Positions 16,503 through 23,915 of a DNA stretch of 64,000 bases are shown one piece after another. Each line of letters starts with the position of its first letter. The first letter of the stretch is position 1. Both the position numbers and the translations under genes were made by a program. The notes below the pieces were generated by a model, which worked only from the letters and a program-made list of their open reading frames with translations, did no database searches and was not told where the DNA came from. The stretch comes from Paenibacillus_E violae. Its GTDB lineage: Bacteria > Bacillota > Bacilli > Paenibacillales > NBRC-103111. The stretch lies in contig NZ_JAWCUD010000001.1 of assembly GCF_032461945.1 (NCBI RefSeq), forward strand, positions 1,116,001 to 1,180,000, given 5' to 3'.

Positions 16503-17587
16503 TTAGATCGGTGGGAATAGGGATTATCACGATGGCGGTAGTGTTGCTAAGCTCAGCTTGCTCGGATAAACTCAGTTCAACGACAAAGTCGAAGATGGTA
16601 GATAGTCAGACAAAAGCAGGCAACGCCTACACGATACTCGCGGAAAAGCTACGAACACCATGGTCGATTCAGTTCGATGAGGAAACGGTCTACGTAAGCG
16701 AGCGTGAAGGAAGTATTGTCAAAATAAGTAATGGCTCTGTGACACGTCAAAAGGTGAAGCTCAGCAAACCATTGAAGGTACAAGGAGAAGGAGGATTTCT
16801 TGGGATTCAACTAACTCCTGATTTTCATAATTCGCGCCAAGCCTATGCTTATCATACCTATGAGGAAGGCGGCAAGATTCTTAATCGCGTCATTGTTCTG
16901 CAGGAGAAAAATGGCGATTGGGCGGAAGTTAAATCACTCCTCGAAGGCATTCCTGGCGGTCATATCCATAATGGGGGCAGGCTTGCAATTGGTCCTGATC
17001 ATATGTTGTATATTACAACCGGTGACTCGGGAGTAGACAAGCTTGCACAAGACGTGAAAAGTACAGCGGGCAAAATATTGCGCATGACACTGGATGGCAA
17101 GGTTCCATCTGATAATCCGTTCGCAAAGTCTTATGTTTATTCATATGGGCACCGAAACTCACAAGGTATTGCGTGGGACAAGCAGGGGCGAATGTTTAGC
17201 TCTGAACATGGTCCTTCAGGAGATCCTGGCGGGCATGATGAGATTAATCTCATTGAGAAAGGCAACAATTACGGATGGCCAGTCGTGATCGGAAACGAGA
17301 AAAAGGAAGGGATGGTAACGCCACTTTATCAAACGGGAGATAACGCTATTGCACCATCGGGGATTGCCATAGATTCGGAGGGGCAAATATTGATCGCAAC
17401 CTTGATCGGGAAGAAGCTATACGGGTTCAATCCCGACACCAAGCAAATGGCTGCCGTATTGGAAAGTGAAGGGAGACTGCGCGATGTCAAGCTCCTTAAT
17501 GGTGATATTTATGTGCTGACTAACAACACGGACGGTAGAGGAAGTCCTTCAGCGACCGATGACCGTCTTCTGATGCTTAAGAAGTAA
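16499..17587 (+). CDS. glucose/sorbosone dehydrogenase-family lipoprotein (PQQ-type beta-propeller)
   Basis: 362 residues. A lipoprotein signal (hydrophobic run, lipobox LSSAC) anchors it outside the membrane. The body is the GSDH six-bladed propeller: RTPWSIQF, GEGGFLGIQLTPDF, HIHNGGRLAIGPDHMLYITTGD, SYGHRNSQGIAWD and SSEHGPSGDPGGHDEINLI. Members such as soluble aldose dehydrogenase oxidise aldose sugars with pyrroloquinoline quinone and calcium. No PQQ synthesis gene is in the window, so cofactor supply or even activity is uncertain. GTG 16499 overlaps the upstream stop. Confidence 0.88.
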   Translation: MIRSVGIGIITMAVVLLSSACSDKLSSTTKSKMVDSQTKAGNAYTILAEKLRTPWSIQFDEETVYVSEREGSIVKISNGSVTRQKVKLSKPLKVQGEGGFLGIQLTPDFHNSRQAYAYHTYEEGGKILNRVIVLQEKNGDWAEVKSLLEGIPGGHIHNGGRLAIGPDHMLYITTGDSGVDKLAQDVKSTAGKILRMTLDGKVPSDNPFAKSYVYSYGHRNSQGIAWDKQGRMFSSEHGPSGDPGGHDEINLIEKGNNYGWPVVIGNEKKEGMVTPLYQTGDNAIAPSGIAIDSEGQILIATLIGKKLYGFNPDTKQMAAVLESEGRLRDVKLLNGDIYVLTNNTDGRGSPSATDDRLLMLKK

Positions 17588-17591
17588 AAGC

Positions 17592-17637
17592 AAAAAACCT
17601 AATCCATGCAGCAGTCGCTGAACGGATTAGGTTTTTT
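17592..17637. terminator. bidirectional terminator
   Basis: A 14-bp stem of AAAAAACCTAATCC and GGATTAGGTTTTTT with an 18-base loop, between the convergent sugar-dehydrogenase and fabF genes. T runs exist on both strands. Confidence 0.92.
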
Positions 17638-17648
17638 TATGACATCAG

Positions 17649-18887
17649 TTAAGTAGTGGTTTTTTTGAAAACGAGTACGGCATTATGGCCACCGAACCCA
17701 AAGGAGCTGGATAACCCGTAATTGAGCTCCGCCTTTCTGGCTACGAGCGGTACGTAATCGAGATCGCACTCTGGATCTGGATTCTCCAAGTTAATGGTAG
17801 GAGGGATTACGCCGTCTTGCAAGGTTTTGATCAGCGCGACTGCTTCTACACCGCCTGCTGCGCCGAGCATGTGCCCAATCATGGATTTGTTTGCGCTGAT
17901 GGGAACGTCGTACGCGCGGCTGCCAAGAAGCCGCTTGATGGCGCGCGTCTCCGACAAATCACCGGCAGGCGTGCTTGTTGCGTGCGCGTTGATGGTGTCG
18001 AGCTCCTCTGGCGCCAGACCGGCATCGGCCAGCGCATCGCGCATGGCTCGGTAGGCACCCGCGCCTTCAGGATCGGTCGCCACGATGTGGTAGGCGTCCG
18101 AGGTTGAGCCATAGCCGATGATCTCGGCATGGATACGGGCACCGCGGCGCTCGGCATGCTCGAGCGACTCCAGCACGAGCACGCCGGCGCCTTCGGCGGC
18201 GACGAAGCCGTCGCGCTGCGCATCGAACGGGCGGCTCGCCTGCGTCGGCGCATCATTCCGCGTCGACAAGGCGGTCGCGTTGCCGAATCCCGCCAGCGCG
18301 AGATCGGTGATCGTCGCTTCGGCGCCTCCGGCAATGACGGCGTCTGCGCCTCCGCGCTGGATCAGCTTAAAGGCTTCGCCAATAGCATTGTTGCCTGTGG
18401 CGCAGGCCGTTACCGGCGCCAGGGTAGGGCCTTTGGCACCGAACAAAATGCTGACTTGCGCCGCTGCCATGTTGGCGATCATCATGGGCACGACGGTCGG
18501 ACTGACACGGCTTGGTCCGCGGGACAGCAGAGTCCGGTAATTGTCCAGAATGGTATGAATCCCTCCAATACCAGAACCAATATAGACGCCGACGCGTTCC
18601 TCATTCGTTGCATCAATGGTAAGGTTAGCATCCTCCATGGCTTGCTTGGTTGCTGCAATAGCAAATTGTGTATATCGGTCCATACGGCGGACTTCTCGTC
18701 GACCGACGGCTGCTTCCGCATCAAAATCTCGCACAACCCCTGCGATACTGGTTTTATACTCGGATACATCCATATGATCGATTGTGGAAATGCCAGATGT
18801 TCCATTTATGAGATTTTGCCAAAAACGATCGACTTGATTGCCAATGGGCGTAATTACGCCCATTCCTGTCACAACTACACGCTTCAT
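17649..18887 (-). CDS. fabF: beta-ketoacyl-ACP synthase II
   Basis: 412 residues, the condensing enzyme that extends acyl-ACP with malonyl-ACP. The catalytic triad is intact: Cys162 in ACATGNNAIG, His302 in NAHATSTPAGD and His339 in NKSMIGHMLGAAGG, with Lys334. It stands alone rather than beside fabD/fabG/acpP, so it is probably a second copy. Its middle (about 17900-18450) is clearly GC-richer than its neighbours. The promoter region is shared with a divergent XRE regulator that may control it. ATG with GGAGG lies on the complement near 18887. Confidence 0.94.
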   Translation of the reverse strand: MKRVVVTGMGVITPIGNQVDRFWQNLINGTSGISTIDHMDVSEYKTSIAGVVRDFDAEAAVGRREVRRMDRYTQFAIAATKQAMEDANLTIDATNEERVGVYIGSGIGGIHTILDNYRTLLSRGPSRVSPTVVPMMIANMAAAQVSILFGAKGPTLAPVTACATGNNAIGEAFKLIQRGGADAVIAGGAEATITDLALAGFGNATALSTRNDAPTQASRPFDAQRDGFVAAEGAGVLVLESLEHAERRGARIHAEIIGYGSTSDAYHIVATDPEGAGAYRAMRDALADAGLAPEELDTINAHATSTPAGDLSETRAIKRLLGSRAYDVPISANKSMIGHMLGAAGGVEAVALIKTLQDGVIPPTINLENPDPECDLDYVPLVARKAELNYGLSSSFGFGGHNAVLVFKKTTT

Positions 18888-18952
18888 ATCTAACGCCTCC
18901 TTGGATAGCTTTCATAACTTACTCTTAGTACCTGATATCAATAGCATGTCAC

Positions 18953-18994
18953 ACTTGTTATCCTATTACAAGTTATCGTTTATACTGGTATAAT
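18953..18994 (+). promoter_or_regulatory. promoter and dyad between fabF and the XRE gene
   Basis: TTACAA (18966-18971), 17 bases and an extended TGGTATAAT -10 (18989-18994) face the XRE gene. ACTTGT (18953-18958) and ACAAGT (18968-18973) form a dyad over the -35 box, placed to be an operator for the regulator. Its use on fabF, which is read in the other direction, is inferred. Confidence 0.6.
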
Positions 18995-19029
18995 GACTTC
19001 TATGATGAGATGTGAAGGAGGAAAATGAA

Positions 19030-19866
19030 GTGAATACGAAGGAACGGCTGCAAGCCCTTTCCGCGTTCTTGACTACTCACCGGGCAAGGCTTAAGCCTAG
19101 CGATGCCGGGCTTCTTGGCGGCAGCCGAAGACGCACACCCGGCATCCGCAGGGAAGAAGTGGCGGCGATTGCTGGTGTGAGCACAACCTGGTATACGTGG
19201 TTAGAGCAGGGTAGAGAAATCAAAATGTCGGTGCAGGTATTGGACCGAATCGCGATTGCTTTACAGCTCAACGAGGATGAGCGGCAATATTTGTTCATGC
19301 TGGCTCTTGAGCAGCCCGCGCCCACGACGATTGTTGATCAGGCACCGACAGTTTCGCCTGCTTTGAATCGAATTTTGGAGGAGCTTCACGATTGCCCCAC
19401 CATTATTTCGGATCGCAGATGTAATATCGTCGGTTGGAATCAAGCGGCGGCGGCAGTTTTTCTGGATTTTGCGCGGGTTCCGCTGGAAGAACGCAATCTG
19501 ATTTGGCTGCTTTTTACGAGGAAAGAATTAAAAGCTTTGGCTGTGAACTGGCGTGATTTTGCGATGGGCTTTTTGGCGATGTTTCGTTCCTATTATGGGC
19601 AATATCTGGGAGATAATTGGTATAGCGAGTTTATTGAGCGCATTAGCGGAGAAAATCAGGATTTTCGGACATTTTGGAATCAGAGTGATGTGAGCAGCGC
19701 TCCGGAAGTGTTCATCGAGTTTCGTCATGCGAAGGTAGGGAAGCTTTTATTTGATTTGACGACATTGCAGGTGCAGGGTCGAGCTGATTTAAGATGCAGT
19801 GTGTATACAGCGTCACCTGGTTCGGATTCGGATTCTAAAGTAAAGCTGTTGATGAGTAAAATTTAG
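19030..19866 (+). CDS. XRE-family regulator with MmyB-like ligand domain
   Basis: 278 residues. The N terminus is the long helix-turn-helix of this subgroup: LGGSRRRTPGIRREEVAAIA, then STTWYTWLEQGREI. The remainder (from about residue 105) is a PAS-like MmyB domain with CNIVGWNQAAAAVFLDF and NLIWLLFTR, a fold reported to bind fatty acyl ligands in relatives. GTG 19030 is spaced eight bases from AAGGAGG; a GTG at 19012 lies inside that site. Divergence from fabF fits a lipid-sensing regulator of fatty acid elongation; that link is inference. Confidence 0.88.
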   Translation: MNTKERLQALSAFLTTHRARLKPSDAGLLGGSRRRTPGIRREEVAAIAGVSTTWYTWLEQGREIKMSVQVLDRIAIALQLNEDERQYLFMLALEQPAPTTIVDQAPTVSPALNRILEELHDCPTIISDRRCNIVGWNQAAAAVFLDFARVPLEERNLIWLLFTRKELKALAVNWRDFAMGFLAMFRSYYGQYLGDNWYSEFIERISGENQDFRTFWNQSDVSSAPEVFIEFRHAKVGKLLFDLTTLQVQGRADLRCSVYTASPGSDSDSKVKLLMSKI

Positions 19867-19886
19867 GGTATGAGGATGGTGGGGAT

Positions 19887-20366
19887 ATGATGCTGTCTTT
19901 TAGAAAAATGAACGAGAACGACTACGACTTTTTGATGGATATGCAGTATGAATCGATTCACATTTTGGAGAACAAACCACCTAAACTGGAATTGTTTAAT
20001 GCTCCTCATCTTAAGAAATATCACGAGGGCTGGGGAAGACAAGGGGATATGGCTTTACTAGCTTTAATGGACAATGTGCCGGTAGGCGCAGGTTGGTACA
20101 GGTTATTTGATGACTCCAATCGAGGGTATGGATTTGTTGATCGCGAGACTCCGGAGCTAGGGATTGCTGTTTTACCTGCGTATCGAGGTCAAGGAGTGGG
20201 CGTTAAGCTGATGCAGGAGTTAATCGAACAAGCACAGAAAGATGGCTTCCCATCTTTATCTTTAAGTGTTGATCCGAGTAATCAAGCCGCTGTGCGTTTG
20301 TATGAGAAGCTCGGGTTTGTGTTTTGCGGCGTCGTGGGGACCTCTTGGACAATGAAGTTAAGTTAG
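19887..20366 (+). CDS. GNAT-family N-acetyltransferase
   Basis: 159 residues, a single GNAT fold. The acetyl-CoA loop is YRGQGVGVKLMQELIEQA and the C-terminal signature is SLSVDPSNQAAVRLYEKLGF. The N terminus (FRKMNENDYDFLMDMQYESI) is typical. It begins 20 bases after the XRE gene and is likely co-transcribed. The substrate is unknown. Two adjacent ATG codons start the frame; the choice does not matter for function. Confidence 0.9.
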   Translation: MMLSFRKMNENDYDFLMDMQYESIHILENKPPKLELFNAPHLKKYHEGWGRQGDMALLALMDNVPVGAGWYRLFDDSNRGYGFVDRETPELGIAVLPAYRGQGVGVKLMQELIEQAQKDGFPSLSLSVDPSNQAAVRLYEKLGFVFCGVVGTSWTMKLS

Positions 20367-20677
20367 TCTGAATTTTTGGTGAAGCAAGTGTCGCGGATGG
20401 CTTTAGGGTGAGTATTACTGGAGCCGCAGCGGCAGGAAAAACTACCGTTAATCTGCTCAATGCCAGTCCGGGCAGCGCAATAACTGGAGAAGCTCCTGCT
20501 AAATCGTCACACACTTCCCGAATTAGCCTAAATCTCTTCTGGTTAAATGGAGTTAATCCATGTAAATAGCCCAAACGTGGCTAAGAGGAGGGAATTAGCA
20601 GGAGTAATCCGCGTTATTCATAAAACATCAAGGTGCTCGCCTCGCCTAGTTAGGCCTGTTCGTTTATAGCACACAAA
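20367..20677. other. intergenic stretch with diffuse inverted and direct repeats
   Basis: No convincing gene. Short repeats are visible: GAAGCTCCTGCTAAAT is partly inverted against GGAATTAGCAGGAGTAAT, and TTACTGGAG recurs as ATAACTGGAG about 80 bases later. A similar but unaligned patch (ACCGTTAA, ATTAGCGGTAA) lies at 37399-37476. It may be a second, decayed intergenic repeat family. Confidence 0.4.
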
Positions 20678-20705
20678 AAAAGGAACGCTATCCAGCGTTC
20701 CTTTT
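20678..20705 (-). terminator. intrinsic terminator of the 54-residue gene
   Basis: A perfect 12-bp stem, AAAAGGAACGCT and AGCGTTCCTTTT, around ATCC, with a run of seven T on the minus strand. It lies 12 bases beyond the stop of the small minus-strand gene and supports that gene. Confidence 0.9.
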
Positions 20706-20717
20706 AAGCAGCTCTAT

Positions 20718-20882
20718 TTACGTATGAGATAGTTTTTTGTCCTCACGTTCCAGTGCTTTCTGCTGCTCCTTGGTGAAGGTACAACGAAGTTTGGCTAATC
20801 CGGTATGTTCGTTGACGTAGATGATTCTAACAATGCCATGGATCGATTTCAGTTGTTTAGTCCATTCTCGCGGATCGAACAT
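20718..20882 (-). CDS. 54-residue basic protein, unknown function
   Basis: The frame encodes 54 residues starting MFDPREWTKQLKSIHGIVRI and ending REDKKLSHT. A strand-turn-strand region (GIVRIIYVNEHTGLAKLRCTF) precedes a charged helix (TKEQQKALEREDKK). It is soluble, with no metal motif. The start has AAAAGGAG nine bases upstream, a stop in frame and a perfect terminator just behind, so it is very probably a real gene although short. I do not recognise it. Confidence 0.75.
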   Translation of the reverse strand: MFDPREWTKQLKSIHGIVRIIYVNEHTGLAKLRCTFTKEQQKALEREDKKLSHT

Positions 20883-20998
20883 GAACATCAACTCCTTTTG
20901 AAAACGCTTTATTCTTTAATTCATCTTATGTGCATGGGACAAGTTTCATGCCTAAGGTATGGAAATGCTAAAAAAGTGGCATTCTGGTTAGTAATGAC

Positions 20999-21229
20999 AT
21001 GATTGTACGGTGGGTGAAAAGATTGAAAGTAGAAAAGAGTCAATCTGCAATATGTTCGTATTGTGAGGAATCAGCAACATTTCGGATCGGTAACGACGAG
21101 TACGCGCTGCATGCTTGTGATCGTCACGAAGATTCTGCGTATAACGAATTCGATTTCGTGAGCGGGGAGGACTCGTGGCGCATCATTTCCATCGCGTCGC
21201 ACGGCTTTCCTGAACAGGCCATCATTTAA
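20999..21229 (+). CDS. small zinc-finger-like protein, unknown function
   Basis: 76 residues. CSYCEES and, 16 residues later, CDRH give a C-x2-C...C-x2-H zinc site that resembles a treble-clef or ribbon. An acidic tail follows. The start is uncertain: ATG 20999 has no ribosome site, while TTG 21023 follows GGTGGGTGA and would give 68 residues beginning with KVEKSQSAICSYC. It is followed within 16 bases by a 40-residue membrane protein and may share its transcript. Confidence 0.68.
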   Translation: MIVRWVKRLKVEKSQSAICSYCEESATFRIGNDEYALHACDRHEDSAYNEFDFVSGEDSWRIISIASHGFPEQAII

Positions 21230-21244
21230 ACAGGAGGGATTCAT

Positions 21245-21367
21245 ATTCGTTTATTTCATTTGAGTTACATTCTTTTTTTCAGTGCGGTGCTGCTTGCTGG
21301 CATCATTGGAATCGCTTGGTTTGTTTTTCATCGCAGAAAAAGAAAAGCGCGTAATGGTCATGGTTAG
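21245..21367 (+). CDS. 40-residue single-pass membrane protein with apparent ATT start
   Basis: AGGAGG at 21232-21237 is followed after seven bases by ATT, which opens a 40-codon frame ending at TAG. The product has one hydrophobic helix (YILFFSAVLLAGIIGIAWFV) and a very basic C-terminal tail (HRRKRKARNGHG), as in small anchored regulators. ATT is a rare but real bacterial start (as in infC). TTG at 21260 is an alternative start but is poorly spaced from the ribosome site. No ATG or GTG is available. It lies 15 bases after the zinc-finger-like gene. Confidence 0.6.
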   Translation: MRLFHLSYILFFSAVLLAGIIGIAWFVFHRRKRKARNGHG

Positions 21368-21388
21368 AAACCATAAATTAGTTTATGC

Positions 21389-21436
21389 AAAGAAGCCTCC
21401 ACATTCCACTAAATAGGTGGAAGAGGAGGCTCTTTT
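21389..21436. terminator. bidirectional terminator
   Basis: GCCTCC...CCAC pairs with GGTGG...GGAGGC, with AAAGA and TCTTTT flanks. It separates the small + strand genes from the convergent peptide-transporter gene, whose stop it nearly touches. Confidence 0.85.
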
Positions 21437-21440
21437 GTTT

Positions 21441-22937
21441 TCAGCGGACACCTTTCATAAAGCCTTGAATTTTTGGAGTCATCAGAAAGAGTATGACGCT
21501 TAGGACCAATGCAATCACGCCGATAACACCGAAATACAGCATTTCCGAGTCGGGCGAGTAAAATTTCACAATCTGCGCATTGATGGCCTGGGCCGCGGCA
21601 TTTGACAAGAACCACAAACTCATGGTCTGGGCTAAAAAGGCCGCAGGTGCTAACTTGGTCGTTGCCGAGAGACCTACAGGAGATAAACATAATTCTCCGA
21701 TCACGACAATGAAATAGCTGAGCACTAGCCATAATGGATTAACGAGCGACTCCTTGCCACCGAAATAAGCGGGCAGCAGAATGACGAGAAAGGATACGCC
21801 GGCCAGCAGCAAACCTAATGAAAACTTGGTGGGAATGGAAGGCTGCCGGTCACCGAGCTTGACCCAAATCCACGCAAAAATCGGCGCAAATACGATAATA
21901 AATAACGGATTCAAGGATTGGAACCAAGCTGGAGAGATATGTATGCCTGCAAAATCAAGTTGTGTCCGCCGGTCCGCGTAATTGGCGAGAATCGTTGATC
22001 CCTGCTCCTCAATAGCCCAGAACATGACAGACGCAATAAACAGCGGGATATAGGCGAGAACTCTGGAGCGCTCGATACTTGTGGTCTTAGGGCTTCTGTA
22101 CATGACAATGAAATAAATGGTTGGAATCAGGATACCCAGCAGGCCAACGATGGCGCTAAACGTCTGGAAAGTGAGGTAACCGGCAGGGATCGTTATGACA
22201 AGTAATAGGATGATGATTACGGCGCCTAGCCCAATCCATGTCAGGACCTTCGTTTTTTCCGACGGAGAGAGCGGGTTTACGACAAATGTGCCAGCGAGTC
22301 CCAAGTTTTTTTTCTTCGTAAACAGAAACACAGCTAACCCAAGAAACATGCCGATTGCCGCTAATCCAAAACCCAAATGGAAATTCACATTCATCCCTAC
22401 AGTGCCAACGAGCAATGGGGCAAGGAACCCTCCAAGATTGATACCCATGTAGAAAATGCTGAATCCTGCATCGCGACGGGCGTCCTCTTCACTATATATT
22501 TCACCGACAATGCTGGATACGTTTGGTTTTAGCATGCCTGTCCCTAACACAATCAGTACCATAGAAACAAAAAATAACGCGACGCTTCCTGGTATGGCTA
22601 ATACAATATGGCCGAGCATAATGAAAATGCCGCCATATAGAACAGCCTTTGAATTTCCAAAAATCCGGTCAGACAGCCACCCGCCAATAATGCCGGACAT
22701 ATAGACAAGCGAGCCGTAAATCGACATAATGGCAAGAGCGGTATTTTCGGCAATTCCCAATCCGCCTTTGGACACTTCATAATACATATAGTAAACAAGA
22801 ATTGCGCGCATACCGTAATAGGAAAAACGCTCCCAAAATTCCGTGAAAAAGAGTGTGAATAACCCTTTCGGGTGACCGAGGAAACCGTGTTGTGGAACAC
22901 TTGAGACAATCTCCTGTTTTTTATGGATATCGGACAT
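21441..22937 (-). CDS. POT-family proton-dependent di/tripeptide transporter
   Basis: 498 residues with about fourteen membrane segments. The family signature FFTEFWERFSYYGMRAILVY is at residues 31-50 and contains the ExxERFxYY motif for proton and peptide coupling. A second signature, GGxxADRxFG-like GGWLSDRIFGNSKA, and FSIFYMGINLGGFLAPL follow. It resembles DtpT of lactic acid bacteria. The ATG on the complement follows AAAGGAG. It is monocistronic between a terminator and the DUF2809 gene. Confidence 0.94.
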   Translation of the reverse strand: MSDIHKKQEIVSSVPQHGFLGHPKGLFTLFFTEFWERFSYYGMRAILVYYMYYEVSKGGLGIAENTALAIMSIYGSLVYMSGIIGGWLSDRIFGNSKAVLYGGIFIMLGHIVLAIPGSVALFFVSMVLIVLGTGMLKPNVSSIVGEIYSEEDARRDAGFSIFYMGINLGGFLAPLLVGTVGMNVNFHLGFGLAAIGMFLGLAVFLFTKKKNLGLAGTFVVNPLSPSEKTKVLTWIGLGAVIIILLLVITIPAGYLTFQTFSAIVGLLGILIPTIYFIVMYRSPKTTSIERSRVLAYIPLFIASVMFWAIEEQGSTILANYADRRTQLDFAGIHISPAWFQSLNPLFIIVFAPIFAWIWVKLGDRQPSIPTKFSLGLLLAGVSFLVILLPAYFGGKESLVNPLWLVLSYFIVVIGELCLSPVGLSATTKLAPAAFLAQTMSLWFLSNAAAQAINAQIVKFYSPDSEMLYFGVIGVIALVLSVILFLMTPKIQGFMKGVR

Positions 22938-23059
22938 GAAGCAATCTCCTTTATTTAAGCTAGTTGTGAGTCTCCTGCAGTATCCCTACAAGGTAGATTT
23001 CCCAGGTAGATAAAGTTCTACACTTTAATTAAGTTCTTATTCGAAGGAAAGGGGAATTC

Positions 23060-23437
23060 ATGCTAAAATATGCTGCAGCCATCGTGGTAACGATCGTCTT
23101 GGGGCTAAGCTCAAGAAGGTTCCCGAAAGTATTTCCTGATATCATCGCTGTCAATGCCGGAGACATCCTTTGGGCAAGCATGATTTACTTTGGGTTTCGG
23201 TTTATTTGTACTAAAAGATCGTTAGCTTGGGCAGTAGGATGGAGCGTAATCTTCTGCTTTGGCATTGAATTCAGTCAATTATACCAAGCGGAATGGATCG
23301 TAGCGGTTAGAAGGACAGTCGTTGGCTCGCTGATCCTTGGAAGAGGTTTTTTGACCATTGATTTAGCTCGATATGTGATAGGAATTGCTGCTGCATGGCT
23401 CTTTGACAAGTATGTCTTCCAGCGCAGCAATCGTTAA
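23060..23437 (+). CDS. DUF2809-type membrane protein
   Basis: 125 residues with four hydrophobic segments. LGLSSRRFPKVFPDIIAVNAGDILWASMIY and GIEFSQLYQAEWIVAVRRTVVGSLILGRGF match the pattern of the DUF2809 family, small integral membrane proteins of unknown role. ATG follows GAAAGGGG. The downstream acetyltransferase gene starts 25 bases later. Confidence 0.8.
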   Translation: MLKYAAAIVVTIVLGLSSRRFPKVFPDIIAVNAGDILWASMIYFGFRFICTKRSLAWAVGWSVIFCFGIEFSQLYQAEWIVAVRRTVVGSLILGRGFLTIDLARYVIGIAAAWLFDKYVFQRSNR

Positions 23438-23462
23438 TTCAGTCAGCTTTGGAGATGATGTA

Positions 23463-23915
23463 ATGGAAATTAGAATCATTCAAAAAGAGCAGGTCTGGCA
23501 GCTGCGGCATGAAGTGATGTGGCCGGAGCGGGAACTGGCTTATGTTCAACTTTCGGATGACGATGAAGGCGTGCACTATGGACTTTTTGAAGGGGATGCA
23601 CTTCTTTCTGTCGTATCGCTATTTATCCAGGGTGAAGAAGCTCAGTTTCGAAAATTTGCCACCAAAGTATCCGATCAAGGCAAAGGCTACGGCAGCCATC
23701 TGCTTCGCCACATGTTTACGGAAGCTAAACAAGCAGGTGTGAAGCGCATTTTTTGCAATGCGAGGAGCAACAAGGTTTCTTTTTATGAAAAATTCGGGTT
23801 GACCGTAACAGATAAACAATTTACTAAAGGCGGAAAAGATTACGTTGTCATGGAACACCATGTCTTTCCGGAAGCTGATCTAGCCCAAATAAGAAAGGAA
23901 GATTCACATGTCTAA
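23463..23915 (+). CDS. GNAT-family N-acetyltransferase
   Basis: 150 residues. The acetyl-CoA site is SDQGKGYGSHLLRHMFTEA and the C-terminal part FCNARSNKVSFYEKFGLTVT is typical for GNAT. The start ATG 23463 has GGAG eight bases upstream; a start at 23385 would lie within the DUF2809 gene. Its stop overlaps the alanyl-tRNA editing gene by eight bases, so the two are coupled. The substrate is unknown. Confidence 0.9.
   Translation: MEIRIIQKEQVWQLRHEVMWPERELAYVQLSDDDEGVHYGLFEGDALLSVVSLFIQGEEAQFRKFATKVSDQGKGYGSHLLRHMFTEAKQAGVKRIFCNARSNKVSFYEKFGLTVTDKQFTKGGKDYVVMEHHVFPEADLAQIRKEDSHV

Noticed and set aside
15463..17587. A type VI secretion locus
   Set aside because: Only the Hcp-like fold is present. 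There is no sheath, VgrG, baseplate or ATPase gene, and the protein has a Sec signal peptide.
18129..18893. A 254-residue + strand open frame opposite fabF
   Set aside because: It is the antisense shadow of a GC-rich, clearly conserved fabF; no ribosome site or recognisable domain.
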